Part shown: one piece after another, positions 35,891 through 47,728 of the stretch | Layout of the letters: each line of letters begins with the position of its first letter | Numbering within the stretch: position 1 is the stretch's first letter | Assembly: GCA_030512295.1 (NCBI GenBank) | Contig: JAULSR010000001.1 | Coordinates: 8,269,001-8,333,000, forward strand | Length of the DNA stretch: 64,000 nt | Direction: 5' to 3' | Source of the DNA: Bombardia bombarda | Lineage: Eukaryota > Ascomycota > Sordariomycetes > Sordariales > Lasiosphaeriaceae | Notes under the pieces: generated by a model | The model's database searches: none | Told to the model about the DNA's origin: nothing | The model's input: only the letters and a program-made list of their open reading frames with translations | Made by a program: the position numbers and the translations under genes

Positions 35891-37211
35891 TCACCAATCG
35901 TCCCACTCATCCTTGGGCTTACCAGCAGGCCCCCGGCTCGCACCACCACCACTGCTGCCGCCCTTGCCCATCGCCGCCGTGCCTATAGAGCTGCTGCCCT
36001 GGTTCCTCTGGTCCGCAAGGTTCGAAAACTCGTCCCAGAAGCCCCTCTTGCTCTCGTCAATGGGCACCGCGCTGTACCCGCTGTGACCACCCGCCGACGG
36101 GCCGCCCTCAACGAACCGGCTGAGGCCGTCCTGCGCCGTCTTGGCTCCCGCCTGTGCCTTGAGCGCAACCTGTCCGGCCGCTACACGCGCCTGGGCCGCG
36201 AATTCCGACTCGGATATCTGTAGTGCCATACATGTCAGCAAAAGAGCAAATCATTCTCATAAGGGGGGAAATAAATACCTGTCTCGCAGTCGGCTGGATA
36301 AAATCATTATTCACCGTCTTGGCCGTCTTGGTCACCGTAGACGTGAACCATCCGAAACCCTTACTTAGCGCCGCAACAGGGTCCTTTTGCAGCTCGTCCA
36401 GCCCCGGCAGCGCCGCCCCATCATTCTTCTGCGACGGCATAGGCGTGTTGCCGAACCCTCCGTATTTCCCGCCCTGGCTCGGCGGCAGGTCTGCCGACCT
36501 GTTGGCGTTCTCCGCGCCCAGCTTGGCAAAGTACTGATCGTCCACCTTGACCTTTCCAGAGCCACCACCACCAACACCAGCACCAATCCCAGGACTACTC
36601 GTCCTGCTCCCCCCACCCAGCGCACCTGCCCCCCTCGGCCCGCTCCTCGTCGCCGCCACCGCCGGCGCACTATAAACAGGAGCAGCAGCAGCAGCCCTCT
36701 TCTCCCCCTTCACATACTGCCTCCCCTCCACTTTCGCACTCAACCGTTCCTTCCACTCCTCGCCCACCTCGCCGCTATACCGCTCCGCAATCGTCGCGTC
36801 GTCCCAGCTCAGCCCCAGCATCTGGTTGTCCTCGTGCGCCTCGAAGAAGGCCTTCCACTTGGCGTTGCCGCCGAGCCGCATGCCCTCAATCTCGGCCGGC
36901 TTGAACGCGTCCATCGAGATGGAGCGCACAAACGAGACGTGCACGCCCAGGCCGCGGTGCACGCCCGCGCACGCGAGGCAGATGAAGACGCCGAACTTGG
37001 GCGACGCCCACTGCGGGCTGGGCGCGCCGCAGTCGCAGCAGACCGAGTTTTGGTTTTCTTTTTGGATCGCGAGGAGCTGCAAGACGCAAAGGCAGGGTGG
37101 ATTAGTCCCGGTTTCGACTCTCGCTCAGGCACAGATGGACTGGACTGGACAGAGACATACCTTTGATCTTGTCTCGGGATCCACCTCCCATTTGCCTTTG
37201 GAGGCGGCCAT
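35891..37211 (-). CDS. gcs1: Arf GTPase-activating protein of the Gcs1/ArfGAP1 type
   Basis: Three exons on the minus strand (37211-37161, 37076-36279, 36217-35891) encode 391 aa. It stimulates GTP hydrolysis on Arf during COPI coat release at the Golgi. The start MAASKGKWEVDPETRSK comes from exon 1, and the zinc finger follows: C30-x2-C33-x16-C50-x2-C53, then HRGLGVHVSFVRSISMDAF with the arginine finger region. ArfGAP domain ends about residue 130. After a Gly/Ala/Ser linker comes LSKGFGWFTSTVTKTAKTV, an ALPS-type amphipathic helix that senses curved membrane in ArfGAP1 and Gcs1. A second possible helix is GFWDEFSNLADQRNQ. The C-terminus is KPKDEWDDW. Introns are 84 and 61 bp, in phase. Confidence 0.92.
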
Positions 37212-38451
37212 GATGGAGCAGCAGTAGCAGTAGCAATAGTAGACGTGGAGATCGAAGTAATGGATGTATCGTGTGTATCGTGTGTCGAGTTGCGTTCGTT
37301 GGGGCGTGTGCTGATATGTGTGGTATGTGTGGTACGGTTGGTTTGTCAAGTTAGATAGAAGGCGAAACGAACAAGTGGGGGCGGGTAGCAGGCTGGCAGC
37401 GATAGATGGGGTCCTGCGTCAGTCCGAGCTAAAGCTTTTGACACGTCCCATCTACCTATCGTTCGTCGTAAAATGTGAAAAATCAAAAACCAAGAAATTC
37501 AAGCCCAATAGCAATTGTTTGAATTCCTTTGATCAGCAGGTTTCAAGAATGCCGAGATGTCGTTGACAAACTGTTAGGTTACATGGAGGTTTTGAACACT
37601 TTTGGACAGGTAGACACAGCGGTTAGGTATTTTGGTACCTGACATGGGGGGTCCCCCTCAGCCGGGAGCTCCACGACACAACAACCTAACCCAGACAAAT
37701 AGCCGACCACAGCGACGACCTCGAGCCTGCAGTCTCGACAGATGCCTGTCGACATTGACAGCAAACTGACATTTCATTACGTACGCATACATCACAGTTG
37801 TCACCTCGACAGCCTACAAACTCTACAATCTGATTTAGATACCAATTTAAACATCATATATTAAAGTAGCCATCTAGCAATATTCACAACTACAATCACA
37901 CCACAAACACGTTGCTACCTACTTACATACAATACACGGGGGCATTCATCATACTCGCAGTCCTCTCAAGGAATAACGCTCATTGTGTTTGTATCTCGAG
38001 TAGATAACTTTTCCCGTTCCTCCAGGGTCCCCCCATCTCCGGCGACGAACTAGTGTACACCTCCGAAGAATGCAAGTGAAAAGAGGTAAAAGGTGCTTAT
38101 CAACTACAGGAGATGAATGTAAAGTGTGAGGAAATTAAGGGATATTTTTTCTGCAAAAAGCCGCAAGATAATGCTTCCTGAATTCTACCCGCAAAGAGCC
38201 TTTTGAAAGCCCCGTGCAAATCCAGGACGCCAGGAAAATTATCCCGCCGCTCAATCTCGCTTTCGTGCCCCCCCCGTGCAGCATGTCTACCATAAGGAAA
38301 AATTCGTCCAATCCGTGCCAAATCGTCAGGGAAACGCATGCGCCCAAGAGTAATACATACGAACAGGTGTTTGTCGAATAGAAACTGGCGTCTGCACCTG
38401 CATCTGCACCTCTATCGAACTCATGTTCATGCTCGTAAAGAAAAAAAGCGT
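37212..38451. other. Intergenic: ArfGAP promoter and RRM-gene 3' flank
   Basis: 1.24 kb between two minus-strand genes. No supported gene. AT-rich near 37830-37930. Confidence 0.6.
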
Positions 38452-40017
38452 TTAAGCGGTGGTAACGGCACCCTCTTGCTCGGCCCCGCTGGCCTCGATC
38501 TCAGGGGCGTTAGCCTCCTCGTCAGTCTTGTCTGGGCTGTCAATGGCGACCTTGACAGCAATCTCACGGCCCTCGATTTCCTTGCCGTTCATCTCCTCAA
38601 CAGCCTTGAGCTGCTGCTCCTCAGAAGACAGAGTTACGAAGCCGAAGCCACGTCCCTTGCGGGGCTCGCCACGAGCCTGGAGCTTCTTGATCATGAAGCG
38701 GGGGATCGGGCGAAGGGCAATCTTGGCGGAAGACGGCTCGTACGCAGCGAAGAGCTCCTTGAGCTATAAGAAGGTAGGGTTAGTAAGTACAGTCATGTTG
38801 AGTAGGCGGAGCAGAGCATTAACGAACCTTCTCCTCGGTCAGGTCGTACGGCAGGTTGGCAACCATGATCTTGTTCTTCGACGGAATGCCATCGGCGGGG
38901 GGGCCACGCTCGCGACGCTCGCGGGGAGGGCGAGCCTGTGCCTTTCCAGCCTTCTCCTTGTCAGTTTGCGACTCATTAGTGATGTCCTTGAGAGCCTGAA
39001 CCTCAGGGGCACCCGCAGCCTCGGAAGCACTGCCGGCGTTTTCAGTAGGAGCAGCGCCCTCCTTGTTCTCGTCGTCCTATATTTGCAGTCAGTTTACTGC
39101 TACAGTCTTGTCGGTCATGGATAAAAACTTACACCGCTGCCACGACCGCCACGAGCGCGGCCACCACGGCCACGACCAGCGCGACCGCGACCGCGAGTGG
39201 ACTGGCGGCGACGGGTGCCATCGGAGCCGGCACCCTCACCGTTGGCGCCCTCAGCCTTCTCGTTGCTCTCGGGCTTGCGAGCGAGCTGGACAGAGACCTT
39301 GCGCTCGAGGACCTCCTTTCCAGATAGCTCGGCAATAGCCCGCTCAGCCTCGCTGGGAGTGGAGAGGTCGACGAAGGCATAGCCGACGGGGCGGTCGGTG
39401 CGAGGGTTCTTGGGGATAGAAACAGACTCACTGCAAGGTCGCAAGCATGATTAGCAACAAAGCATAAAACGCAGTACCAAACGACAAGGATTATGGTGAC
39501 ATCAGGCGGCGCATTTGGGAGTTTGGACCAGCCACGACTCGTCGCAGGCCGTCATGGCAATACTATGCAGCGAGGTTGCATGCATGTATGCAGGATAGAT
39601 GAAGGAGGTTGGAGTTTGGAGACAATAGTCACAACAGCCTTTAGCTGTTTTTTCCATGGAAAAAGGGAGGCCAGAATGGAAACGGGAAGGAGCGGTTGGG
39701 ATCGTGGAGTATCTGACACACAACTTGGGTGGGTGACGACGAGGTTGAAAGAGATGCAAGTGGGTAATAATAACGGGGATGATGACTTACACAAGGTATC
39801 CCTTGAAGAATTCTTTCAACTCCCCCTCTGTTGTCGCGTAAGCCAGGTTGCCGATGTACAGACGGCGACCTTCGGCGGCGCTGGCAAGGACAGCATCGTT
39901 AGAGGCAGACTTGTCCTCGGATACCTTGCCAGTCAGAGAGGTATTGGCCAGAGCGTTGGTAACTTCATTGACGGCGTTGGACGCAGTGTCAACGACTTTC
40001 TCCACGATGGTAGACAT
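38452..40017 (-). CDS. RNA-binding protein with two RRMs and an RGG/RG spacer
   Basis: Four exons on the minus strand (40017-39791, 39430-39133, 39076-38828, 38763-38452) encode 361 aa. RRM1 (about 50-130) has RNP2 RLYIGNL and RNP1-like VGYAFVDL, split by intron 1 (YLV|ESVSIPKN). An RG-rich block follows (RRRQSTRGRGRAGRGRGGR). RRM2 (about 250-340) has KIMVANLPYDLTEEK and RGFGFVTL. The tail is acidic and ends GAVTTA. Intron 1 is 360 bp, much longer than the 56- and 64-bp introns 2 and 3. All phases agree. I do not know a specific name for this fungal RRM/RGG family member; a nucleocytoplasmic mRNA-binding role is inferred from architecture. Confidence 0.9.
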
Positions 40018-43000
40018 GGTGACTGATAGTGATGTCGAGGGGACTTGAGTGGATGGAGTAGTAAATTCGCAGGTTGATGTGACGAAGGTGACGTGAGCTT
40101 TGTTGACTCGTCAAGTTGACAAAGGGTGTCGACGTTCACGGACGAGCGAGATTGAACTCTGGGAGTAGAGGGGGAGTTAGAAGGGTAGCTACGTGCCCTA
40201 GATGACTTGTGGGGTGATTATCGGGTGGTTGAGCGAGCTTTTGGTCGATGATCTTGGATGCTTGACGTGAAAGAGGAAGAAGGGGAAGATGTGAGGCGGC
40301 GCGCTCAAAATTGAAATAATTTTTTGCTGGCGTTCGGGGAATTAAGCGAAAGGAAGGCGTGGCGGCAACGGTACGTACCTTCCTTGGCTTTTTTGGAGCC
40401 TTTGACAGGGGCCGTCTGTCCAGGGCAGGTGGGGACTGGGGGAGAGGTGCAAGGTGCCAGTGGCAAGGCAGGGGTGCGCTGCGAGAGCTTGTGAGAGTGG
40501 ATGTACCTTCTTCACAACGTGGAGGCGAGTGTTTGATAAGTGTGGAATTACAAGGCTTGTTGACGTCGGCGTGCACGCACAAGAATATAAATCCTGGCGA
40601 AGGTCCTGGTGAAAATCCTGGGGAATGATATGAGCGAGCAACGGGCACTCTGTTGGTGGAAAACCCGAACTGGTGTTTTATCCACTGGGGAATTAAGGTA
40701 CTGGATGTTTCTGAGCAATGCTTCGCTAGGGCTTGTCAAATGAGGTAGGTGACTTGACTTTCTTGGGTCGTCAATTGGTGGGGCCTGGAGAGTCGGTCCT
40801 GCCTGCCATGGGATGGAAAAGTACAAGACCTCCATCCTCAGGACCTACCAAAATACGCTACCTACCCAATAAACGACCATGCGCTTTCCCAACAAACAAA
40901 CAGTCCGAGGAATGTGCGAAACGACGATGAGGGCTGGCAGACGCTGGCAGAGGCAGTCACCTTGGGGTGGTGACCAGTCCCATAGCTTACGAAAGTTTGC
41001 CCACATGCGAACAGCAGCCCAGTTTACAGTTCTTGAAACTCAGTTACAATCAACAGTGTAGCCTCCATCGTTGCGTCAAAAACAGGCGGCTTTCTATCAC
41101 GTGAAACATCAACGATTTCATGGTGTTAGTGAGTGTCCGCACACCGACAAATGCCCTTTTTGATATTGTGGTTCACCGACAATTACGGGGGTGGGGGACT
41201 TACAAGACCGCCAACTAGCGAAGCTTGGGCAGCAAACGAAACGGTGATTTCTGGGGATATGGCTGGAGATTATCGGAGCCACCAAGGAGTTTAGCATGTT
41301 CTTGTTTCGATTTCATGGACAAGGAGTTTGTCGTCCAGTATTTCTTCCTGCTGACACTCAACATATGATTGGGAATAAAACTTTGGGCCCTCAACTCATC
41401 AGCTGCATGAGGCGGTTGCGGCTGAGCTAGCATGGTCGGCAAATGTGTCATCAGCCACACCCACGACGCAACGGGACGCAGCTCTCCAATTAAAAAGCCT
41501 CCAAGGCTGAATAGTGCACGAAAAAGGAAAACATAACGAACTGGATCGACGGGTAACGACAAAACCGTTTAATCCACCAAATGACAGACCCGACCGGCCT
41601 GGCTCGCCTGGCTCACCTGGGTACCTAATCAATAGTGTCGGGCCGGGACGATGGAAGGAAGGATCCATTCGCAGCTTCCAAAAGCTTCCACGCGACGCTG
41701 TCTAGCTGGACCCCTAGCTCTTCAGGCTCGACCAGAATCCAACACCAACCCCCCCTCGATTGAAGGCGGGCGAAAGGGGCAGGTCTTGGCCATCCCGAAA
41801 TTACGGGCGCAATTTATTTGTGATCCAATCTCTCTGGCTCGTCAAAACTTCATGCGCATTGCTTGCTTTGTTTCTTTGCTTCAGTCCAGTAGAGTCAGAT
41901 CCCCGGGAATGCAACGTCATCAACTTGCCCGTCTGTCCGGCATTTCCACTGCAATGCAATGGAACCGCCAGAATTCAGGTACCTGGCTCCCTAGCTCGTC
42001 CGTCTGGTAGCTTGGAGCACAGACCATACGTGGTATCCTCAGTATGCTCCACTGCAGTAACAATCATTCCACAGTCCAGGAAAGGACAGATCAAATGGAG
42101 CGTTAGGCATGACTCCATTCGTTGCTTTGTCTGTACCCTCACCCTGAATAATCGACCGTAAAATATACCTAGGTAGTCAATTCTACACGGGCCTTCATCT
42201 TCTCATGCATTCGTCATTCAAGCATTTGTTGTGTGAAATCTACATACAATACGGATTGTACCAGAAGGGCGAAGGGTTGCCTGCCTAATCCAAGTCCCAC
42301 AACGGCCTCAGTTTGGCTTTAGGCACTCCATTGCGACTGCTAACACTGCCTGAAGATAAGATATGCCACTTATCTCCAATTCCACACTTTTCGTTTGGTA
42401 AACCAGCCTCTTTATACCCACATTGGAGCGTAGAAAGTGGGAGTCACAGATGGAGCACTCCCCGCATCCATGTGCCGTCTCGGCGGCCGGCTAGGGCCGA
42501 TCTCGGCGGGGACCGCTGTCCCGATCGCCGATTCCATGTTGGACGGGACGACCTACCTACCTCTGCCAGGCTGAATTGATTGGATGGGCATGGGAAATAC
42601 CAAGGTGCTGCTCACTCACATCGCGAAATAAATCAGTCGAACGCTTATTCAGCATAGCGACCTGGTCTTGAATTGTTATCTCGAAACATCATCAAATTTT
42701 TATACCAAGTATATTTGAAGGTTTGCATGACTGGAGCGCCCAAGGACGGCAGGACAGCTCTTTGTGGACCCACAGGACTCTGCTAGCATTCTCGAACTCG
42801 ACCAAGGGCGCCTCTTTCGCCACGACAAACCGCAAGGTTCTTCTTCCACCAAAAACCTTTGAAACCATAATCTGTGAGCTGATGTACCAGTGCATCAGCA
42901 GCCTGCCAACCACTTTAGGATATATCGTAACATCTGCTCGGCTCCGGATTAGTAGGGAGAGATTCAATCACGCATTCTCATGCAAAGGATATTTCCCTTT

Positions 43001-43273
43001 TTCCTCGAAAAGGACCTAGAAGAACCTGGGTTACTCCTTCTCACTGAGGCAAAGTTGCCTGCTGACCGTTCTATCTAATGAGGAAGGACCAAACGACCCC
43101 TTTCTATTTGGGCGTCTGTTCGAGCTTGTCGGATTCAAGCAGCCGGTGATAAGAGCTTCCCAAGGTGACTTGTGCTCTGACGTCAGTCGTCAGACGTGGG
43201 AAAGCTTAAACAGCCAAAGGGTCGCTTGAGAACAAGAGGAACACCTAGGCAAACAGACAGACAGCAGGCGCAA
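40018..43273. promoter_or_regulatory. Divergent intergenic region between the RRM gene and tah18
   Basis: 3.26 kb between divergent starts, containing both promoters. The minus-strand frame 40136-40648 and others lack domains, codon bias and introns. GGTACCTAC-type elements recur near 40860 and 41615-41625. No tRNA box, transposon or repeat seen. Confidence 0.5.
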
Positions 43274-45842
43274 ATGGCCGAAGTCCAGGAATCCGGGCAA
43301 GATGGCGAATCGCAGCCCCAGCCCCAGCCCCAGCCCGTGGCAATCGAGGGCAGGACCATGATGGTCCTTTACGGCTCCGAGACTGGGAATGCCGAAGAAA
43401 TCGCGATGGAGCTGGTCAAAATGGCCAGGCGGCTTCACTTCCAAACCGTGGTCGATGAGATGGATAGCTTCAAATTGGTACGTCTTTTAGATGGGTGCCT
43501 TCCCCCGCAGCCAAAGGTTAACCAGATACCGTCTGTTTGTTTTTTTCAGACCGATCTCCTTCGCTACTCGGTTGTCATTTTCGTCACCTCGACTACCGGA
43601 CAGGGTGACATGCCCCGTAATACGACCAAGTTCTGGAGAAATTTATTGCGTGAGAAACTAAGCAAGACAAATTGCCTCGCTCCCGTAAACTTTGCCATCT
43701 TCGGGCTAGGAGACAGCTCTTACCCCAAGTACGTGTCGGTCATGCTCTTGTGGCTGTCCTTGTCCTTCATGCCTGCCGATCCGGACTTGCTTGGCTAATC
43801 CAGAACTCTCACCATTTGCAGGTTCAACTGGGCAGCAAGGAAGCTGCGTGTCCGGCTCTTGCAGCTTGGGGCGTCTGAGTTCTTCAAGCAAGGCGAAGCT
43901 GACGAGCGCCACGACGACGGGTGCGCATTCTTCATCATTCTTCATTCTTCATCACTCTGCATCATTCTGCTTCTGAACATCAGAGAGCTGACACATCAAT
44001 TGCAGCATCGATAGCATTTTCGTGCCTTGGTATCAGGAGCTCAGGACCACTCTATCGACCAGACATCCCCTTCCAGGGAATATAAAACCTCTCTCGGACG
44101 ATACACAGCTCCCGCCCGTCTACACCCTTCGTTTAGCTTCCACCATGTTCACATTTTCTGCATCTGGTAGCCCCAGCACAGCCGTCGGCAGTGATGCAGG
44201 AGATGCACCCGAAACACCCTCGCCGCCCACAGCCGAAGAACTAGAAGAACTAGCCGCCCGGTTCGAGAGAACCAAAACCAAGGCTGCTGTCCACACGCAC
44301 ATCGAGAACCCCAGGTCTCATGTGCTCAATGTTGTGGCTGCTGCGGAACGTTCCAGAGACGGCACTTTTCCGCCCTTTATGGCCCGCCGAGATGATGTGT
44401 GGGAAAATTTGCACAACAGGCGCGTGGATAGCCTCGACAAGGACAACATCATCACCGATCATCCTGAGAAGTACCTGCTTCACAAGCCCCACCGCACCGT
44501 TTCATCTCTTCCTCCGGAGGATATGCTTGCGATCCCCGGCAGTTATGTTGCTCGTCTTATGTACAATGAGCGGCAGACTCCCGATGACCACTGGCAGGAT
44601 GTTCGCCAACTTACCTTTGGTATTGAGCCGAGAAGACGGCCTCCCATCATCACCGCAGGAACCACCCTCGTCATATACCCCAAGAACTATCCCGAAGACG
44701 TCCAGTCCCTGATTGACATGATGGGATGGCAGGAAGTTGCAGAGAAGCCCCTCGACTTCACTCATTCTGTAGCGTCGGCCATGACGGCTTTGTCGTTAAC
44801 TACCCGGCCCAAGCACTTATACTTGAAGGAGAGGGCTGGAAAGGGCACCCTGCGCGACCTGCTCACCCACAACTTCGACATTACGGCCATTCCCAAACGC
44901 AACTTCGTCCGCGAGCTCATGTTCTTCACTACCGAGGACCTCGAGACGACGCGCCTCCGCGAGCTTTCTTCCTACGGCAGCGAGCAGGAGTTCTACGACT
45001 ACACCTCTCGACCTCGCCGCACCATCCTCGAGCTGCTTCGCGACTTCCCGGGCGTCAAGATTCCCTTCAGCCGTGTTATGGACATGTTTCCCATCATCCG
45101 GGGCCGCGAGTTCAGCATTTGTAACGGTGAAGATATGATCACCGCTAACGAAGGAGGTATAGCCATTGTGTCCATCTTGGTGGCGCTCGTTAAGTACAAA
45201 ACCATCATCCGCAAGCCCCGTGAGGGCCTCTGCTCCCGCTACCTCAGACACCTGGCACCCGAGAGCCTCGTCCGCGTCCAGCTAAAGCCGCCGACCAGCT
45301 CGACCCTCCACACAGACGAGTTATCGGCTAGGCGCCCCCTTATCGCCGTCGCCACGGGCACAGGAATAGCACCAATCCGCGCTCTCATCCAGGACCGCGA
45401 CCAGTTCGCAGAGCCAGGCCGCACCTTGCTCTTCTTCGGGTGTCGCAACGAGAAGGCCGACTACTTCTACCATGACGAATGGCCTAACATGCACAACGTC
45501 GAGGTCATTCCGGCCTTCTCGCGGGATCCGATGACGCCCATGGAGCGGTGTAAGTTGCCCCACTCGTCGGAATTAGGCTACATGTTACTCCCGGCATTGA
45601 AATACGATGAGGGCAAAAACTATGTTCAGAACCAGATCCGCAAGCACGCACTTAAGGTTGGGGAGATGTTGCGCGAGAACCCGCTTGTTGTTATATGTGG
45701 CAGCTCGGGTCTGATGCCAGCTTCTGTGCGCAGCGCGCTGCAAGATGTCTTGGTCAAGACCAGCGTAGTCAGGACCCACTGGCAAGCCAAGAAGTGGCTT
45801 AATGAACCACAGAATGTGACGATTTGGCAGGAAACCTGGTAA
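43274..45842 (+). CDS. tah18: NADPH-dependent diflavin oxidoreductase (Tah18/NDOR1)
   Basis: Four exons (43274-43477, 43550-43728, 43822-43920, 44006-45842) encode 772 aa. With Dre2 the family feeds electrons to cytosolic Fe-S cluster assembly. The FMN domain holds MMVLYGSETGNAEEIAMEL, TSTTGQGDMPRNTTKFW and FGLGDSSYPK|FNWAARKL. The FAD domain has HWQDVRQLTFGIE, RPRRTILELLRDF and RGREFSICNG (about 526-535). The NADPH domain has AVATGTGIAPIRALIQDRDQ (about 609-628) and FFGCRNEKADYFYHDEW, and ends NVTIWQETW. The usual length is about 600-650 aa. The excess lies between the FMN and FAD domains (about residues 212-346), a charged, repeat-free segment with no splice sites I can use. The two Gln/Pro repeats (PQPQPQPQP) lie in the first 25 residues. 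Confidence 0.92.
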
Positions 45843-47728
45843 AGATACCAAACCCGGCATCATTTTGGCTGTTTTGGGGGAAAGGGCCATGATATCTTGC
45901 CTTTGCGGCCGTGGTGGTTGCTTTTCTTTCGTTCGGGGCGGAGGCGGAGGCGTTTGTTGGGGATTGGGGGTGGTTCGGTGCATTATCGCGTTATTGTCCT
46001 GCATTTTGCAGCAGCGGAAGAAAAAATAAATATCGAAAGCGAACAACTCAGATATCAGTCATTGGAGGGCTCGGTTACATACTCACTTACACACAGTCAT
46101 GCCTTACCTACTTAGAGCCAAGGCAACTGTGCGTACATAGTTACTTTTGTATACCCAGGTGTGACGGTGTCTTAGCTCGGGCGGGATGTCGTGCATACAC
46201 TACATACTTCTATGGGGGTTTAAAATAGCTAGTCAGGCAGTGAGGAAGCGAAAATAAAACTCATTTGTGTTTTTATACATCCATCGGCCCCTGAAACAAA
46301 CCCGCTGGGTAGCTCAGCTTTTCTCCTGAGTTGTCACCACTCGCGTAGTTGGGACTGATGCCCCAGGGAGAGACGCAAGGGGGTTTAATTATAGAACGTG
46401 AAACTAAAAATGGACTAGAACAGTGATGGAATAATCTGCCTGCAGTATGATATAAATATCATCTTCCTAGATTATATCTCTGATATGAAACAAAGTGTCA
46501 AGCAACCTCCTGCCCATATGGACATCAAGACTTAGGATCATCGCATCTTTGCCATTTAGTTTACCTAGGTAAACGCCAAATCTTCCCTTGTATGGATGAC
46601 TTGGATCTCAACTTGCAGTTTCATAATGTATCTGATCTGGATCTTACCTTCTTATTACTACTATTTTGACCCACATGTATGTCTACGCATTTTGGAAGAA
46701 AGAAATGTGGCAACATGAGAATAAAGTACCGGAACACTTCGAGTAGACGACAAAACATGCTGCTAAATGTGGTAAATAGCTAGCTGCTTGCTGTAGAGGA
46801 CAATATCAGCCGTCTTCCTTGTGTATACTCAATGTGTGAATGAATATTCGATGATGGAATCTGCGGCTTGAGCTCCTGCTGCTGTTGCTTGCAATCCGCC
46901 GCCACTCATGCACTGAGTGAGTGCTTGGTCGACCGACCGACTACTCGAACAAACCAACGGAGCACATGTAGACATATTCAGATAAATATGTATGTCTGTG
47001 ACTTAATTTATTACTTTATAAATTCATTTTGTTGTGTATAATATGTTCAGATCCAATACCTATCCATCTCCGCACAATCCCCCCATGGCTTGTTTGTTTG
47101 GGGTAGTTTTCTTCCTCTCCCCCTGCTCCTTTACTCTTCGAACAACTAGAAAAGCATAATCATATGTCCATCTATGAACGATTGCCGCTATAAACAAGAA
47201 CACCTCCTCTCCTTGCCGGATCCTTATTCCCCTAACGCCCGCCTGCCTAGCTTTGCTGCTACCTGCTGTGCATATTTGCTGGGGGATTCAATCAGATCGC
47301 TATCCGCACTCCACATGGTTGATATGCGTTTTGACACCACGGACAGTTACTCGTCCTGTCCAGAATCAGTCTGCTCTCAATAAAATAGGCCGTCGCCCTA
47401 CCGGCCGGCCCAATCGACGCCGATTACCCAAAAAAATTCTGCAGTCTAAACCATGACCCCATAAAACATTAACGCCTTCGTGTTTCCAAATTGTGCCAAA
47501 ATCGAGTGTGGCCATTTGGTCATGTTGGCCAACCCGTGGTATAGTCCCAAAAAGAAAACTCCGCCTATAAATATGAAATGCTAGTAATAGTGTCAAAAAG
47601 CAAAAAGAAAGTGAAACTAAGGGCGGGTAGATGTGTTGAGTAAATCGAGTTGTAGAGTACAGACACAATTCCATGTGAATCGTTGATGTTGATCGGCGAT
47701 GTAAATAAGCGCCATATCGTAGCTCCCG
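45843..47728. other. Intergenic between two convergent genes
   Basis: 1.89 kb between the tah18 stop and the stop of the pepsin-fold gene. AT-rich (46400-47060), no gene, tRNA or transposon seen. Confidence 0.6.

Noticed and set aside
40136..40648. Minus-strand 170-aa frame upstream of the RRM gene
   Set aside because: No ATG-based domain or recognisable sequence; likely leader/promoter DNA.
46290..46380. Possible tRNA (GGGTAGCTCAG-like string)
   Set aside because: No B-box (GGTTCGANTCC) or cloverleaf follows at the right distance.
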